From: Acanthopleura granulata
Lineage: Eukaryota > Mollusca > Polyplacophora > Chitonida > Chitonidae
Direction of reading: 5' to 3'
Length of the DNA stretch: 64,000 nt
Assembly: GCA_016165875.1 (NCBI GenBank)
Contig: JABBOT010000080.1
Coordinates: 38,622,146 to 38,686,145, forward strand
Under the pieces are notes generated by a model. The model was not told where the DNA came from. It ran no database searches and saw only the letters and a list, made by a program, of their open reading frames with translations. The translations under genes and the position numbers were made by a program. Below, piece by piece: positions 11,309 through 23,196 of this stretch (the first letter of the stretch is position 1; every line of letters begins with the position of its first letter).

Positions 11309-12909
11309 GTACGTATGTATGGACACATGCTTGGATTTTATGCCGTACTCGACAAGTTTTCAGCTACATGACGATGAGGAGGCCTTAGAATGTATATGTG
11401 TGACAGGATGTCAGTAGCTACTGCACATTATGCAATGTTTATGTGCAAGTAGAGGTTATCTCCCTTTTCTGTAGGGGAAGTTATGTCGCCGGACATTTTT
11501 GGTTAGCGTCCTCGCCGTGTGGTGAGTTTAATCCCATTTTTGCCCATTAAGCCGATGTACTGTTTGCAACCAATGTGGTGTGAGGTAACCTTTACAATGG
11601 TGGAATCATGTACATAGATTTCTGAATGAGTTAACGAAGTATCTTTATAGATGTTCTGAGATAAAGCCTCATCACGTGGCTAGGTCACGAAATATGAACA
11701 CACAATCATGCAAAACGTAGCTTTTACGTTGTGCTATCCGCTGTGTAGGATCAACAGCAAATGTTAGAATGTTAACTGGAGAGGTTGATATAACCGTACG
11801 TGACATTCCAGTTGACTGCGGAAGCGATAAGCTGTACATTAACAAACTCTTTGCAGATTTAACGTTACTATATGTAACGGGTAGCATGTACTTTTATGTT
11901 AACGCGTTGTAAAACTGCATTCTTGTAATAATGCGCTGGTATACTGATGTTTAGCGCCATGATATGCTAGGATAAAGTAAAGTGGGTGTGCACTTGCTGC
12001 GAAATACGCAGGAATTAAGTTCATGCAGTTTCTGGTTGTACACTGTAAAAGTATTTCTCGCTACACTGTAAGAAATGTGTTCACATTCAAATGTTCATTT
12101 CAAGGGGTTACTTTTTAAACAGTTTTACTTTGTGTTATGGTTACGGTTACAGTATGTCATTTGATCTACTCTTTGTAGGTGGCCTTTGTCCTGCTGCATG
12201 TTGTAACAGGATGAGCACCGTTGTGACCCTCAGGCACCTTGAGGTAATTTTGTGAGCATTTGTAATCCTGGGAAATGACCATTGTAGTCACATTATACGG
12301 TGGCATTGTGCTACATTAAGGGGTGTTATGCATATTGTTTTGTTTCGCAAAATTAGTATTTGTTGTTACAGTTCAAAAGGTTGTTGTTGCAGTATTACAT
12401 TACAAGAATGCCACTAGTCGTGATGCTTGCGGTTTAACACTACTGTCATTAACCTACACGTGTTTAACGAATTGGTTACCAGCTTGATGGACATTTTGGA
12501 GTTCGAATGAACGTAAAGTTACATTGTAATGTCTTTTATATTGCATTTAAGTAGCATATATTTGATGTTACGCGCTGCTGTGTATATCCATGGCCAAAGT
12601 ACTTACCATGTAGTTGTCAGTTATATTGTGAGACATACTCACCTCGGAACCTCATAATGTTAATTGCATATGTGCAACTGATAATTGATTGTAGTACTTG
12701 GATATGCATAGTGACTACCGTTGGTAGGGTTATTGTGTTTACAATAATGATCATAGACGTACAATTTTGTGATTGTCATTACAGGGTTTTTTCCTCCCCT
12801 CGCTGGATAACTGCACCACACATTGATGGTGGTCTCCAATAAAGTATTCGAACGGCAGTCCACTTTGTGTCGTCTCTATCCGTCGGGCCCAACCCGCCCT
12901 CGTTACATA
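11309..12909 (+). repeat. 1.6 kb LTR-like interspersed repeat, copy 2
   Basis: Offset 11105 from copy 1, falling to 11104 after a one-base indel. Differences I noticed are mainly transitions, for example near 11975, 12007, 12539 and 12604. It ends CCCTCGTTACATA like copy 1, then differs. Flanking bases after the two copies differ, so separate insertions are more likely than the two LTRs of one element. A duplicate caused by misassembly is also possible because of the adjacent gap. Confidence 0.65.
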
Positions 12910-13149
12910 TGTAAAATGTATCTTTTTGTGGCAGGGCTAGTCCCTGCCGCCAAAGTTCTACCGAACATGATGCCTAAGACACCGGACATGACACCCCACC
13001 CAATCACGTTATACTGACACCGAGCCAACCAGCCCTGTTTCCTTACTCTAGCCTCTCAGTGCCGAGCCTCAAGCCAGGCGGAAATAAGTACCATTTCTAA
13101 AGTCAGTGCTATAATCTTGACCCGGGATTACTACCGTATATCCTGACGA
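12910..13149. other. Unassigned spacer before the tandem array
   Basis: Nothing recognisable; a short, somewhat GC-richer stretch. Confidence 0.4.
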
Positions 13150-13189
13150 AGATGTACGTTCTAACCACAAGGTCGTTGAAGCTGTCATT

Positions 13190-13500
13190 GAGCGTTGTAG
13201 TCAAAAGTATATTCTCCACACCAGAGATCATTTCCAATTCCTCCTTGTTTGACAAATTTTCCATCCATTCCCCACACAATGACACTGGTCGAGTAACAAT
13301 TGCTTTGAAGAAAGTGTTATGTTGCACAGTTAATATTCTCACACTCTGGACTTTTGGGACCAAAGGTTTGACTATTGAAGGCGGATGAGGCCAATCGCGA
13401 GATTAGCGCTAATCTCGCACGGTTTTTGCTAATCTCGCGATCGCCAACAACACAAAACAAGTGGTAACGAAAGCGACTTGAGCCATTGTACATACCATTC
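13190..13500 (-). pseudogene. Array block A decayed ORF, copy at 13.2-13.5 kb
   Basis: Minus-strand frames read MVCTMAQVAFV at the 5' end and, after an inserted palindrome, SVRILTVQHNTFFKAIV, then LCGEWMENLSNKEELEMISG. The same words recur in other units. The 22-bp palindrome at 13397-13418 breaks the frame. The family is not recognised. Confidence 0.4.
13397..13440. repeat. Perfect 22-bp palindrome plus third arm
   Basis: Positions 13397-13418 form a perfect palindrome centred on AGCGCT, with arms GCGAGATTAGC and its complement. A third copy of one arm follows at 13428-13440. It sits inside an array unit that otherwise aligns with its neighbours, so it is an insertion. Confidence 0.9.
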
Positions 13501-13795
13501 CAAATTGACAATCGACAGGCTATTAGCTTAACTTTATACCTTGTATGAACGTGTCTGGGTTGTGTTGACCTCTTCAATGAGGATTTAAACCTCGGTTGGT
13601 GCTAAGTCGTTTACAGTGTACAACAGACGTCTATCAAAATATGAAAAGCTAGATTTATTCGTATTCGGAGTTATTTGGCAGCTTTAAAGGTATATCTTCT
13701 GTCTGTTTAGCATTGGAAGATGGCGTCTTACTCGCTCTGAGGATAAAAGGAAATAGGATGTCCTAATACATTTAAAAGCCATCTTATGTTCCCGT

Positions 13796-14058
13796 GCCTC
13801 TCACCAATGCGGTCGCTGTGAGGTGTATATCAGACGAAGGAGTCGGGGGGGGTGGGGGGTGGGATTGGAGTTATGGCCCCGTGCTCATACTGGCGTCCTC
13901 TCCGGCCGTACGTGGGAAAGTCCCCCGGCAACCTGCCGATGGTCGTGGCTTTCCGCAGGGTTCTGCCCGGTTTCCTCCCATCATAATGCTGGCCGACATC
14001 GTATAAGTGAAATATTCTTGACTACAGCGTAAAACATCAATCAAATAAATATACAAAT
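13796..14058 (+). repeat. tRNA-derived SINE, forward
   Basis: Carries the family order: CCTCTCACCAATGCGGTCGC from the tRNA-related head, the core CTCTCCGGCCGTACGTGGGA and CAACCTGCCGATGGTCGTGG, TTTCCTCCCATCATAATGCT, then the AAATATTCTTGACTAC...ATCAAATAAATA tail. A G-rich insertion sits near 13845. Confidence 0.85.
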
Positions 14059-14689
14059 AGCCACCTCGATTTCTGTAATCTACCCCTAAGCCTCCTAAGA
14101 GGGTTTCGATCCATTGCTAATTGTACGTGTTTTGAGTCATGTCAGTTGGTTGAGGTTTGCAGATCCTCACAGTAATTATGCCATTTCCTAGGTGTTATTT
14201 CTAGATGGAGTGTTAAATATCATGACCAGCAATAAAGGGGGTTTTAGTCAACGACAGGCTGAGCTGGATAACAACAATCCATTGAATAATGCGATAGCTG
14301 CAAATCCACTCACATTCTATTCAGCCGAGGGTATAATTAGACAAGAAGATCGCAGTCCATAGATTTATAAAAGTTCTTTAATCAATATTGGTATTAAATA
14401 CTGGATGTCAATGCTTATACATTCATGTTTTAGACACAGAGAGGTAGAATAACCTAGCTTTCTGTATCATATTGGACAAGATTGTTAATAGCTTAGTGCC
14501 AAATCCAGGCAAAGAAAAAGCTTTCATAATGGTGAGTTCCAACCATCCTTTCAATAACGCTTACCGTCAAAGGGTATCGATGTCAGAAAGGGTAACGGAT
14601 ACAAAATGTCGCCGACATTAAAATGCAGTCGTGTGCAGAGGTCTGTAGAATCCAATTACTGACTGTGCTAACATTGGTTTGTAGTGATC

Positions 14690-14930
14690 AATATGCAGAA
14701 AGTGTAGTTATCTGATTCAGTGACCTCATTTCCTGTTTGTTGGATATCCAGATCATTTCTTTGAATTTTCTGTTTGTCTTATTTAGCTTTGGTGAAGTAA
14801 CATTTGACAGGCGTAAGCTTTGATCATGGACGACTGGTTCGCTGATTGTATTGAGGATTTCAACAAACCTTACATTCTCCACGTCAGAGATCATATCCTA
14901 ATTCTCCTCATTTGGCAAAGGACCCATTGC
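14690..14930 (-). pseudogene. Array block A, first half, interrupted unit
   Basis: The minus strand includes MISDVENVRFVEILNTISEP followed by a variable tail, aligned with the copies at 13.2, 19.5 and 25.9 kb. The rest of this block resumes at about 16.86 kb, so about 1.9 kb (15-16.85 kb) was inserted here. Confidence 0.45.
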
Positions 14931-15813
14931 AAGTAGCAATCGTCCGACGACGGTGCAGTACAGAGACATAATTTTTTCATTCAGAAATAAAGGAAAAGCT
15001 CACTTAAATCTAAAGTACAATTACTATACAACATTGTTTGTGAAATATTAGGATGCTGTGCATCATACTTTTTCTCTTGTGAGAAGATAAAACTAAATTT
15101 AAAAGCTCGTTTTGCTACCCATGGTGTTTTCAAGAGAGAATTCCCACCATGATAAAAATATGATCAGGTAATCCAAAATTGTTTCTGCATAGTTAATACA
15201 ATTGTCTCTATTCAGATTTGTTCCAAAACATCAGACTTGTTCGCACAATCATATTTTTTGTAAATTCGCCAAATATAGAAATGAAATATTTTTTATGGTG
15301 GCACAACTAACAACTGTACATTCACTATAATACTTCATGCTCTCTTTAGTTCAAAGGTAATATGCGCGTCCTTCCAGCAGAGTTGGTCTAAAGAGATCCC
15401 GTGTTCCATTCCTATCAGTGCACGTTTAGGAGTGTTAAGCAAAAGTTACGATAAAAACAAACCTCTCAAGAAACAAGGTTTATTTGTTTATATTTTGCAA
15501 AGCTATTTATTACATAATTTCCCAAATGATAAATAATGCATGTATGGTGTAATTATGGTATATACTTGTGACGTGTTCCCGCACATGTGTTCGTCAGTTC
15601 ACTTAAAAGAAAAGAACACATTTATACAACCTACACTTTAAAAGAAAGAGCTTTACTAAAAATCTCAATTTTCAGGCGGAAGTGCTTGTTATTTGAGTAT
15701 TTAATAGTTAAACATCCAAGACTGAGAAGCCTTTTTAGGCCGCCATTTTAACAGATTGCTTACGTCATCGTGCTTAGCTTTGCAAAATAGCTCTTGTATC
15801 ACTTAGATAACGT

Positions 15814-15956
15814 AATGGAGGGCTTCAGTGGGGACCCCAGTTCTATCTCTGATGATAGTGAATGTAACTTCGGCTTGCAAGGCTACCAGTGTGAAACGCA
15901 GAGGAGCGGGGCTGAGAGCAGTAGTTCGACCTACAACGCATCAAACTCAAGTGAGT
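15814..15956 (+). pseudogene. Transposon-borne ORF with acidic Ser-rich start
   Basis: Opens MEGFSGDPSSISDDSE, then GLQGYQCET and a Ser run. The other copy reads GLQGYQFEP. A 'YQFEP' word after an acidic Ser/Asp-rich start is, from memory, typical of invertebrate mobile-element-linked proteins with a P2X7-C-terminus-like Cys domain. That domain is not visible here. The frame meets a splice-donor-like AA|GTGAGT and then a stop. Confidence 0.4.
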
Positions 15957-15959
15957 GAG

Positions 15960-16076
15960 AACCGGGATTTCTGGCTTTGACAGGAGCAATCTGTGAAAGG
16001 ACAGGTTGCGCTCTCTGTCTTCAGGACATCGCAATTCCGACACATTTTGGCAGCCTACAGCCACGCATGTAGGCAT
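15960..16076 (-). pseudogene. THAP-like zinc-finger N-terminus in transposon
   Basis: On the minus strand from 16076: MPTCVAVGCQN, then LSFHR and SKPE. This matches the start of THAP DNA-binding domains (C-x4-C, then SFHRFP..KP). The later Cys-x2-His ligands are missing, so only a first-exon-sized piece is present. The reversed copy at 32.5 kb keeps LSFHRF but has lost the ATG. Confidence 0.5.
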
Positions 16077-16656
16077 GATGTGGCCCTCCCGTACATATCA
16101 AACTCCTTCCTTTTTTTAGAGTTGGCTTTAACAGAACTTAAAATCCCCGATCATCACGATGTATGAACATATTTAGCTGAGACTCGAAATGTACGTTAAT
16201 TAAATGGTAGGAGTAAAACCATAAGCACAGTGACGTCACAATGAATATTCAAGAGGAGAAAAGGAGGATTTTCCATGGACAAGCCTAAAATATGGCGGGA
16301 CTTTCTATGTGTCCCGAATTGGTGGATTTTGTATAAAAAAAATGACGATGTTTAAAACAGTTGTCTCTTTTACGAAAACCTTCAAAAAATGTAAAAAAAA
16401 AAATAGTATTCCACACAGTTTGTATAGCTCTTTCATTTAAGGTGTAGGTTGTACAAATGTATTCTTTTCTTTTAAGTAATGTATATTCACGATGTATTTA
16501 ATTCTTGGCGCAAAATTCACCTCCCCCCCCCCCTCCAAAAAATAAAATGTCTGATACATCTGATGGAAAGAGATATTAGCCCAGTGAGTTGACAAATAGA
16601 GGCAAACTAGTCTCACGATCAGTAAGGGGTATTTTTAGCAGGCTTATTTCAACAGC

Positions 16657-16850
16657 TACACCTCTCACCAATGGGTCGCTATGAGTTCAAGCCCAGCTCA
16701 TGGTGGCTTCTTCTCCGGTTGTACCTGGAAGAGTCTGCCAGCAACCCGCGGATGATTGTTTCCCGGGTTCTGCCAGGTTTCCTCCCACCATAATGCTAGC
16801 TGCCATCCTAGAGTGAAATATTCTTGAATACGGCGGAAAACACCAATCAG
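16657..16850 (+). repeat. tRNA-derived SINE, forward
   Basis: CCTCTCACCAATGGGTCGCT, GAGTTCAAGCCCAGCTCATG, CCAGCAACCCGCGGATGATT, TTTCCTCCCACCATAATGCT and the AAACACCAATCA tail appear in family order. It lies at the right edge of the stretch inserted into the tandem array. Confidence 0.85.
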
Positions 16851-16854
16851 AGCC

Positions 16855-17160
16855 TTTGCACCAAAGGATTCCTGCTGTCTGGTAAGTCACCATGCAGACC
16901 AAGGTTCCAAATAATTCACAACAATCTACAATTACGGTGACTTGAACCATTGCAAATACCATTCCAAGCCAGCAATCGACACGCTGTAAGCATGGCTTCG
17001 AAGCCTGTATAAACTAGCCTGCGTTGTGTTGGCCTTCTCAGTGAGAATTTAAACCTTGATGGCGCTAAGTCGTATACAGTGTTTAACATGATGTCTATCG
17101 AAATATGAAAGGCTAGATTTCTTCACCTCAGCAGTTTTTTTCTTTTCGGTTCTTTGTGAG
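16855..17160 (-). pseudogene. Array block A, second half, interrupted unit
   Basis: Continues the unit broken at about 14.93 kb. The minus strand reads MVFAMVQVTVIVDC from about 16962, aligned with MV(F/C)AM...DCFV in four other units (13.5, 22.55, 23.6, 26.2 kb). Confidence 0.45.
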
Positions 17161-17206
17161 TGGCGATGGAGGATGGGGGGCTGCTTTTTAGGTATATATA
17201 TATATG

Positions 17207-17310
17207 TATGCTTGGGTTTTACGTTGTACTTAACAATTTTCAGTCATTTGAAAGAGTCATTCGGAGAGTCCTTATAACGAATATATAAGGCGAGCCCATG
17301 CCGACAATGG
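17207..17310 (+). repeat. Short interspersed repeat related to the 1.6 kb repeat's left end
   Basis: ATGCTTGGGTTTTACGTTGT...TTTTCAGTCAT...GAGTCCTTA matches the pattern ATGCTTGGATTTTATGCCGT...TTTTCAGCTACATGACG at 224-300 and 11329-11400. It is a dispersed family, not a full copy of the 1.6 kb element. Confidence 0.5.
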
Positions 17311-19409
17311 AACATCCGAAAGACACTAAACATTACATCCCACACAATGACAATATGCTGACATCGGGATGACCAGTCCAGTAATTTTCCCAACCCATTT
17401 CTATTCCTGTTGAAAGTTTCGATTCTTTTCCCTTTTATCTGGTTTCAGTCATCTCAGTTGGTTGACGTTTGCACGTCCCGAGATTGATTAAACCATTTCT
17501 ATGATGTTATTTCTACATTATTGAATATCCTGCCCAGGAATAAACAAGGTTTTAGTTAGCACCAAGCCGAAATGGAAATCAATAGTGTATCGAATACAGC
17601 AAAAACAGTAATCCATGTATTCAAATCCGTCGTAGTTATAATTAGATAAAAGGATGGATGGGTTGAAAGTGTCCATTAGTCAGTAACGATGTTTCTTCCA
17701 TAAACAGTATTCTGTAACTGAATCCACTCATCCCCATTAATATACAAAAAACATATTTTCATGTTAAAATTTTTCTAGCGGAAAATGGCGACAGAGTTTG
17801 GAATTTTTCTAAGAGTGTACTAAATCTGATGGCTCCTCCGTATGTTGTTTCACAACAGAAGATAGATTCAGATGTGTTTACCTAAGAAAACCAACATCTT
17901 GTTGATAGACCAACTAGCTTAGTAAAGTACAAAAGCATAGAAACTCCGAAAAAAGAAATGTAACGCATGGTTGACGTTCTCAATATTTCGACTAAGTTTT
18001 ACTTGTCATCTTCTCCTGAAGACCAATATCCCTGGTAAGCTTGTGTTGATTGATTTCTCCATAACATTAATGTATGCACCTCGTCCTGCAATTGTTATAT
18101 AACGGAGTTCTTGTCGGATTATATTAGCACGGCTGTCAGTGGCAGCACATGAGGTTCTGTTCACAAACACATTGACTGTGGTCGAGTTTAGATAAGATAT
18201 AACTGTTTTATAATGAAGCATTTATACCAATTGTTTAAGGCGTGTCCCGGTTAAGTCAACTTTTATAACGTGCCTAAGACAGGAGGGCTTCCATTGTTAC
18301 AGGCGGTTGTCCCTTCCTCAGTCCCTTCATTATATAACCTGTATATACCAAGACAGATCTAGCATAAATAGATTCTGGAGATTTTTTTTTATGTCGATAA
18401 GGTATCACATCTGTTTGGGTGATGGGACTAGGGATTATAGTGTATACATAGCGATAACACGGCTGAGTTTACGTAGACGTACCTTATGTTGCATTGAGAG
18501 ATGAGAACATTTCTCTTAGCATGATGTGCCTTTTCAAGTCTGTTAAGAAAGAAAGCTGCTTATCGCCAATTATATCTTCTGGAGCTTCGATAAGCCAGTC
18601 TTTGCTAGTAGATTATGAGATGCGAGCTGAGTGCAGCTAAACAGAATAATGATGTATATTGCATCTGTATTCCTTCTGTCAGTGAGCAGGTATCTTTGAA
18701 TAGCCACTGAAGCAGTGAAGTATTCTGTTTGTTCATACAGAGGGCATCATGGAACTTGATGAGTATGCCTATAATCAGTGATTTCTACTTAAATGATGCA
18801 AGATGAATCACAGACAAGCAAGCTTACCCATTTCTTTGAAAGTTAAAATGAAATCGGTTACATAAATGAGGTTCGGACACTGGGCATGTTTTTTTTTAGG
18901 CATGGAATTCACTTACTCCCCACTGATGTCCACAACCAGCTCTTCTGTTCAAGGCACAATTTAATAGAAGGGATCTTGTCAGTTTTACCTTGTGTAAAAA
19001 TACCTTAGTTTCCATGAATCGTGAGTGATTCGTTACCTAATACATCAATGAAATGCTATGCTTTATCTATCATCTGCTGTAATAAAACAACGGAACCTTA
19101 TGCGTTAAAAGTGGAACGATTGTTGGTAGCGAATTGTCAAATCCATTGATTGAACAAAATAGTAGAAATTTACCGTGTAATTGTGTAGATTATGAATGAG
19201 TTCTTTTCCATGTCATACTTCTGTTTTTCATTATGGTGCATTCCAACCGCCCTGCGAGCCGCATGCTTACCTTCAAACTATACTTACATATAAAAGAAAC
19301 AGCAAAACGATATATAATGTCTTAAATATGATTGTGTGCGGAGGACGATTGATTCCAATTACCTATTGTATTATTTTCATAGTCCCTCAGACGGTGTATT
19401 TACCTAGTT

Positions 19410-20000
19410 CTAGGCGATAATTTCCTGCTTGTTGCACAGCCCGTTTTCCCAAATTTTCAGTTTGTCTTGTTTAGCCTTGCCGCAGAGTAACTGCGAGTAG
19501 AGTGAGAGAGATGCAAGCTTTAGCAACATACGACTGGCTCTGTATTTTGTATCGAAGATTTCTATGAGCCGTATAATCTCCCCGCCAGAGATTATTTCCA
19601 TGTCCTTCTTTATTGACAACCTTTCTACCTATTCCCCACACAACAACATTGGCAGAGTAACAATTACCTTGAGGAACGTCTTATGTTGCTCAGTTGATAT
19701 TCTCAGACTCTGAATTCTTTGGACCAAGGGTTTCCTGTCTGTCTGGTAAAAGCCAAAACCGAGTTTCGCCATCAACACAAACGAGTCGGCAAGGAAGGCG
19801 ACGTAAGCCTTTATAAACATCACTTCCAATCGGCCATCAACAGTCTATAAGCCTGACCTCCGAGCCTGTATGAGTCAGCCGGTGCTGTATTCAGGTGTTT
19901 AATGACGATTTAAATCTCGGCTAGCGTTAAGTCGGAAGCGGTGTACAACAGGCGTCAATCAAAATATGAAAAGGTATTCGTGCGCGCAGTTATTTTCCTT
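19410..20000 (-). pseudogene. Array block A, copy at 19.4-20.0 kb
   Basis: The longest surviving open stretch of the family on the minus strand: YVAFLADSFVLMAKLG, FYQTDRKPLVQRIQSLRIST, HKTFLKVIVTLPMLLCGE, an in-frame stop where sister copies have Trp, then a frame with KKDMEIISGGEIIRLIEI. The stop and frame breaks mark it as non-functional. The protein is not recognised. Confidence 0.45.
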
Positions 20001-22149
20001 CCTTCTGGAATGTCCGATTATTTTTTTATGAATGAAAGATGACACAGTATTCACACTGAGTGTAAAAGAAAAATCGCCTGTCCACGTATGTTTAGTAATT
20101 ATAGTCGAGTTCATTGTTATCTCTTTAACTCATTCTTATGCTCTCTGATCCGATTTCGAATCTTTCCTTTTTTTACGTGTCTTACGTCACCTTAGTTGAT
20201 TATTGGTTTCAGGTCCCAAGAGTAATTTTGCCATTTCCATAACGTTGTTCCTAGATTAAATATTGGATATCCTGACAATAAACAGGCAAGGTGTAGAAAG
20301 CACAAGCTAGGTTAATTTGAAAACAACAGTCTACTGAATATTGCAATAGCTGCAATCCACATGAAAAATCAGCGGAAGTTAAATTCCAAGTCAAAGATAA
20401 ATAATATCCGTGGTAAGTGGCAGAAACTGGCTTTAGAGGAAGTGATATAACAAAGAAAGACGAATCGAAATCCATCGCATTTATATTTGTTTATATGGTT
20501 GGAAATAACAAGCACCGCAAGAAATTTTGAGCTATCTGACAGCTGTCGACTCAGGGGTTGATGAAACCGGAGTAAACCAACAACTTACAACGAGTATCTG
20601 ACCAACCTGTTGACCTAAAACCTCAGCCGACTTGAACACCGAGAATTGCATCGGAAGACGTTATCTCGTTGAGGGTTGGTCTGGAAGTGGTACCCAGAGA
20701 GGCATCCTTAAATTTACAGCGATGTAGACATCAAACGGGGTATTTGGTCCTACACGAGATCTGTCTCTCTGTCACTATCAGGTTAAAGGCCAACTGCCAA
20801 GCAAGTCAGCAAGCCAATAATATAGTTCCTTGATTTTGAAGCCGCACCATCTTCCCCTAACGTTACCGTAAAGTGTTTCTAAATCACAGCACCTGTGATA
20901 ATATTATAGATGGCTATACTGAAGAATATGCTATAAAGGTGAATAAAAGATCTGTTGGAAAATGGTTTTAATGCTGAGTGATACATCCCATGGCTTCCCA
21001 ATGTACATTGGATTTGTATGCAGTTCTTGCTTTACAACAAAAGTTAGGTTTAGATCCGTTTTAGTTAAGAAAACCAGCATCCATCGTAAGTTTGTATGAA
21101 ACAACTCCACAGCTCCTTCATGATGTAATATGTACACCAATGTTGGTGCAGCATAAATAGATTTAGAAGATTGTATTTGAGGTATCGCGTCCATTTAGTT
21201 GATGTATTTCTGGATTATATTATGTAGAAACCCGTGAACGCGTCTGATTTAACATATACAGGCCTTCATCATTTTACACTATGAGACGAGCGCATTTCTC
21301 TTATCATATAATGTCCCGCTGCCAATTCTTATATTACAGTGTGCATCTTCTGGAGCCTGGATAAGCCAATAGTCCCAAGTAGATTGTGATGGGAGTTGAG
21401 TGCAGATAAACATACCCAGAGCGCGTCTCGATCTTTATCATAAGGTGTATATATTCTTACGGTCAACCGATATTCCTAATATGTTTTTGCATAGAAGTAT
21501 ATAATATCGTATATACATATCCTGAGTAGGATTTCATGGCGACATGTTCCTCGGTTTTTATAGTTAGATGGATGATGGTATGGTATATCTGGTTTCATGT
21601 ACGATCGGCATGGAATGCCTACTAGAGCGCTGAATTGAGTTTTTCATGCCGATGTCCTCATGTTTTAAAGCTGATTTCCCATATATATACCACGTACTCA
21701 TAGGCTCGTATTTAAAAGCTGAACTTCAGGAAAGCCATGGAGTTCTAATTATTTCAGAAAGCAAATTTGTATTCAGTTTTGATAGTCATAATGGGATCGG
21801 TTTCAAGACCGAGGCCGGCAACTGCACGCAAGCGTTTTCTGCACAAGGTACTCACAATGGAAAAATGGAACATTATGCATTAAGGTGGAACGGGCAACAG
21901 TGCCCTATTCATGCAAAGGCAGAATAATATAAATTCACTATACAACTGTGTAGATAATTTTTTCCATTTGATGATACTGATTCCTCATAACGGTGATTTC
22001 TATCCGCCGTTGAACAACGCCCTTCGTCAAAGAATGTCAACACAAAATGCTTCCGATAGTAAAATATGGCCAAGAGCAAATATGGATTCATGCCAATTAT
22101 AATCGTTGTACTTTTTTCAATCTGTAGCAATGGGTAGACCATATATTTA

Positions 22150-22690
22150 CCCAAGTCAATGGGACAATTTACCCCTTTTTGGACAGCCCGGTTGTTCCCA
22201 TGAATTTCTTCCTTCTCCTCCTCAGCTTTGCCACAGAGGAATTGCGAGTAGAGTGAGATAGACGTAAGCTGTGATCTCGAACGACTGGCTCAGTAAATGT
22301 ATTTCAGTTGGTTGTATACGTTTTCCCTGCCACAGATCATTTCCAACAACTTGCCAAACTTTTTACCCTTTCTCCACCCAACAACATTGGTAGAGTCACA
22401 ATTGCTTTGAAGAGTACATAAGCAATCGTCAGATTCTGAATTTTGGGGATCAACAGTTTCTTGTCTGTCTGGTAAAAGTCCACACCTTTACCGACACCAC
22501 AAAACAGTCGGCAACGAAGGCGACTAAAGGTATTGCAAATACCATAGCGACCGGGCAACTGACAGCCTATTGGCCTCACAGCAAAGTCTGTATGACCTAG
22601 CCTGTGTTGTGATGGCCTTATTTATGAGGACTGGAACCTCGGCTGGCGCTAAATTGCGCACTGTGGATAAGCAACTCTGCTAATATTTAC
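22150..22690 (-). pseudogene. Array block A, copy at 22.2-22.7 kb
   Basis: The minus strand keeps MVFAIPLVAFVADCFV and, in a shifted frame, DFYQTDKKLLIPKIQ then FKAIVTLPMLLGGE. Aligned with the 19.4 kb copy but frameshifted. Confidence 0.4.
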
Positions 22691-22717
22691 AAAGACTAGG
22701 TCATCTAGAGCAAAACC

Positions 22718-22830
22718 AGAGCAGCGACGACAGCCTGATATTTGGCAAATCGGGCCACACGTGACTGATGAAATCTGGCCTCTTTTCAGTTTACTCCAGT
22801 TAAGGTTTATATTATTTATACATCAGTGAA
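22718..22830 (+). repeat. Dispersed repeat 'GCGACGACAG' family, copy 1
   Basis: AGCAGCGACGACAGCCTGAT... GGCCACACGTGACTG...ATCTGGCC...CAGTTTACTCCAGTTA. Related, diverged copies at 42826, 52010 and 58460. The last two are inside the big SLC6 intron. Confidence 0.5.
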
Positions 22831-23196
22831 ATCCCAGTATTTCCTTCACTGCTAAATGTGATATCATCACAAGTTAGATATCACTCTTTGTTATTACATG
22901 TTGATATTACACTGCTGATGACCTTGACCCATGAACCAGACGCCGTGACGTCGAAAATGAAACACTTTGTTTTTATGATTTTCCAATTTGAGCTCATTGG
23001 GATGACGTCATAATGCATGTCTAGTCATTTGCCATATTCCGATGTCATGCAAGAAGACACCACGTCATACTTGACATCATGTATACGACGTCACGCTACT
23101 GACGGGTCTTTGAGGACCTGCCGCTAAAAACATTGTTTAAAACTTCTTTAAATACAAAAAATCATGACATTGTTAAAGTATAAATAATAATTAGAA

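Larger units (their letters stand above)
15598..16480 (+). mobile_element. About 0.9 kb DNA transposon with TIRs, copy 1
   Basis: Inverted terminal repeats of about 52 bp: left from ACTTAAAAGAAAAGAA (15601), right ending TTCTTTTCTTTTAAGT (16477), matching with a few mismatches. A second copy lies reversed at 32104-32995. No target-site duplication was clear. Inside are two short ORFs that converge: 15814-15956 on the plus strand and a THAP-like start on the minus strand from 16076. No transposase is present, so it is a non-autonomous or gene-fragment-carrying element. Confidence 0.75.

Noticed and set aside
11086..11328. Open frames across the N run
   Set aside because: Created by unknown bases in the assembly gap.
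204..12909. One LTR retrotransposon bounded by the two 1.6 kb repeats
   Set aside because: The interior holds a host gene (AURKAIP1) and no continuous gag-pol. The integrase relic lies on the opposite strand at the wrong distance.
21646..21927. 93-codon plus-strand open frame
   Set aside because: Lies within the degenerate tandem array, where the protein-like signal is on the other strand, and it is not kept in sister units.
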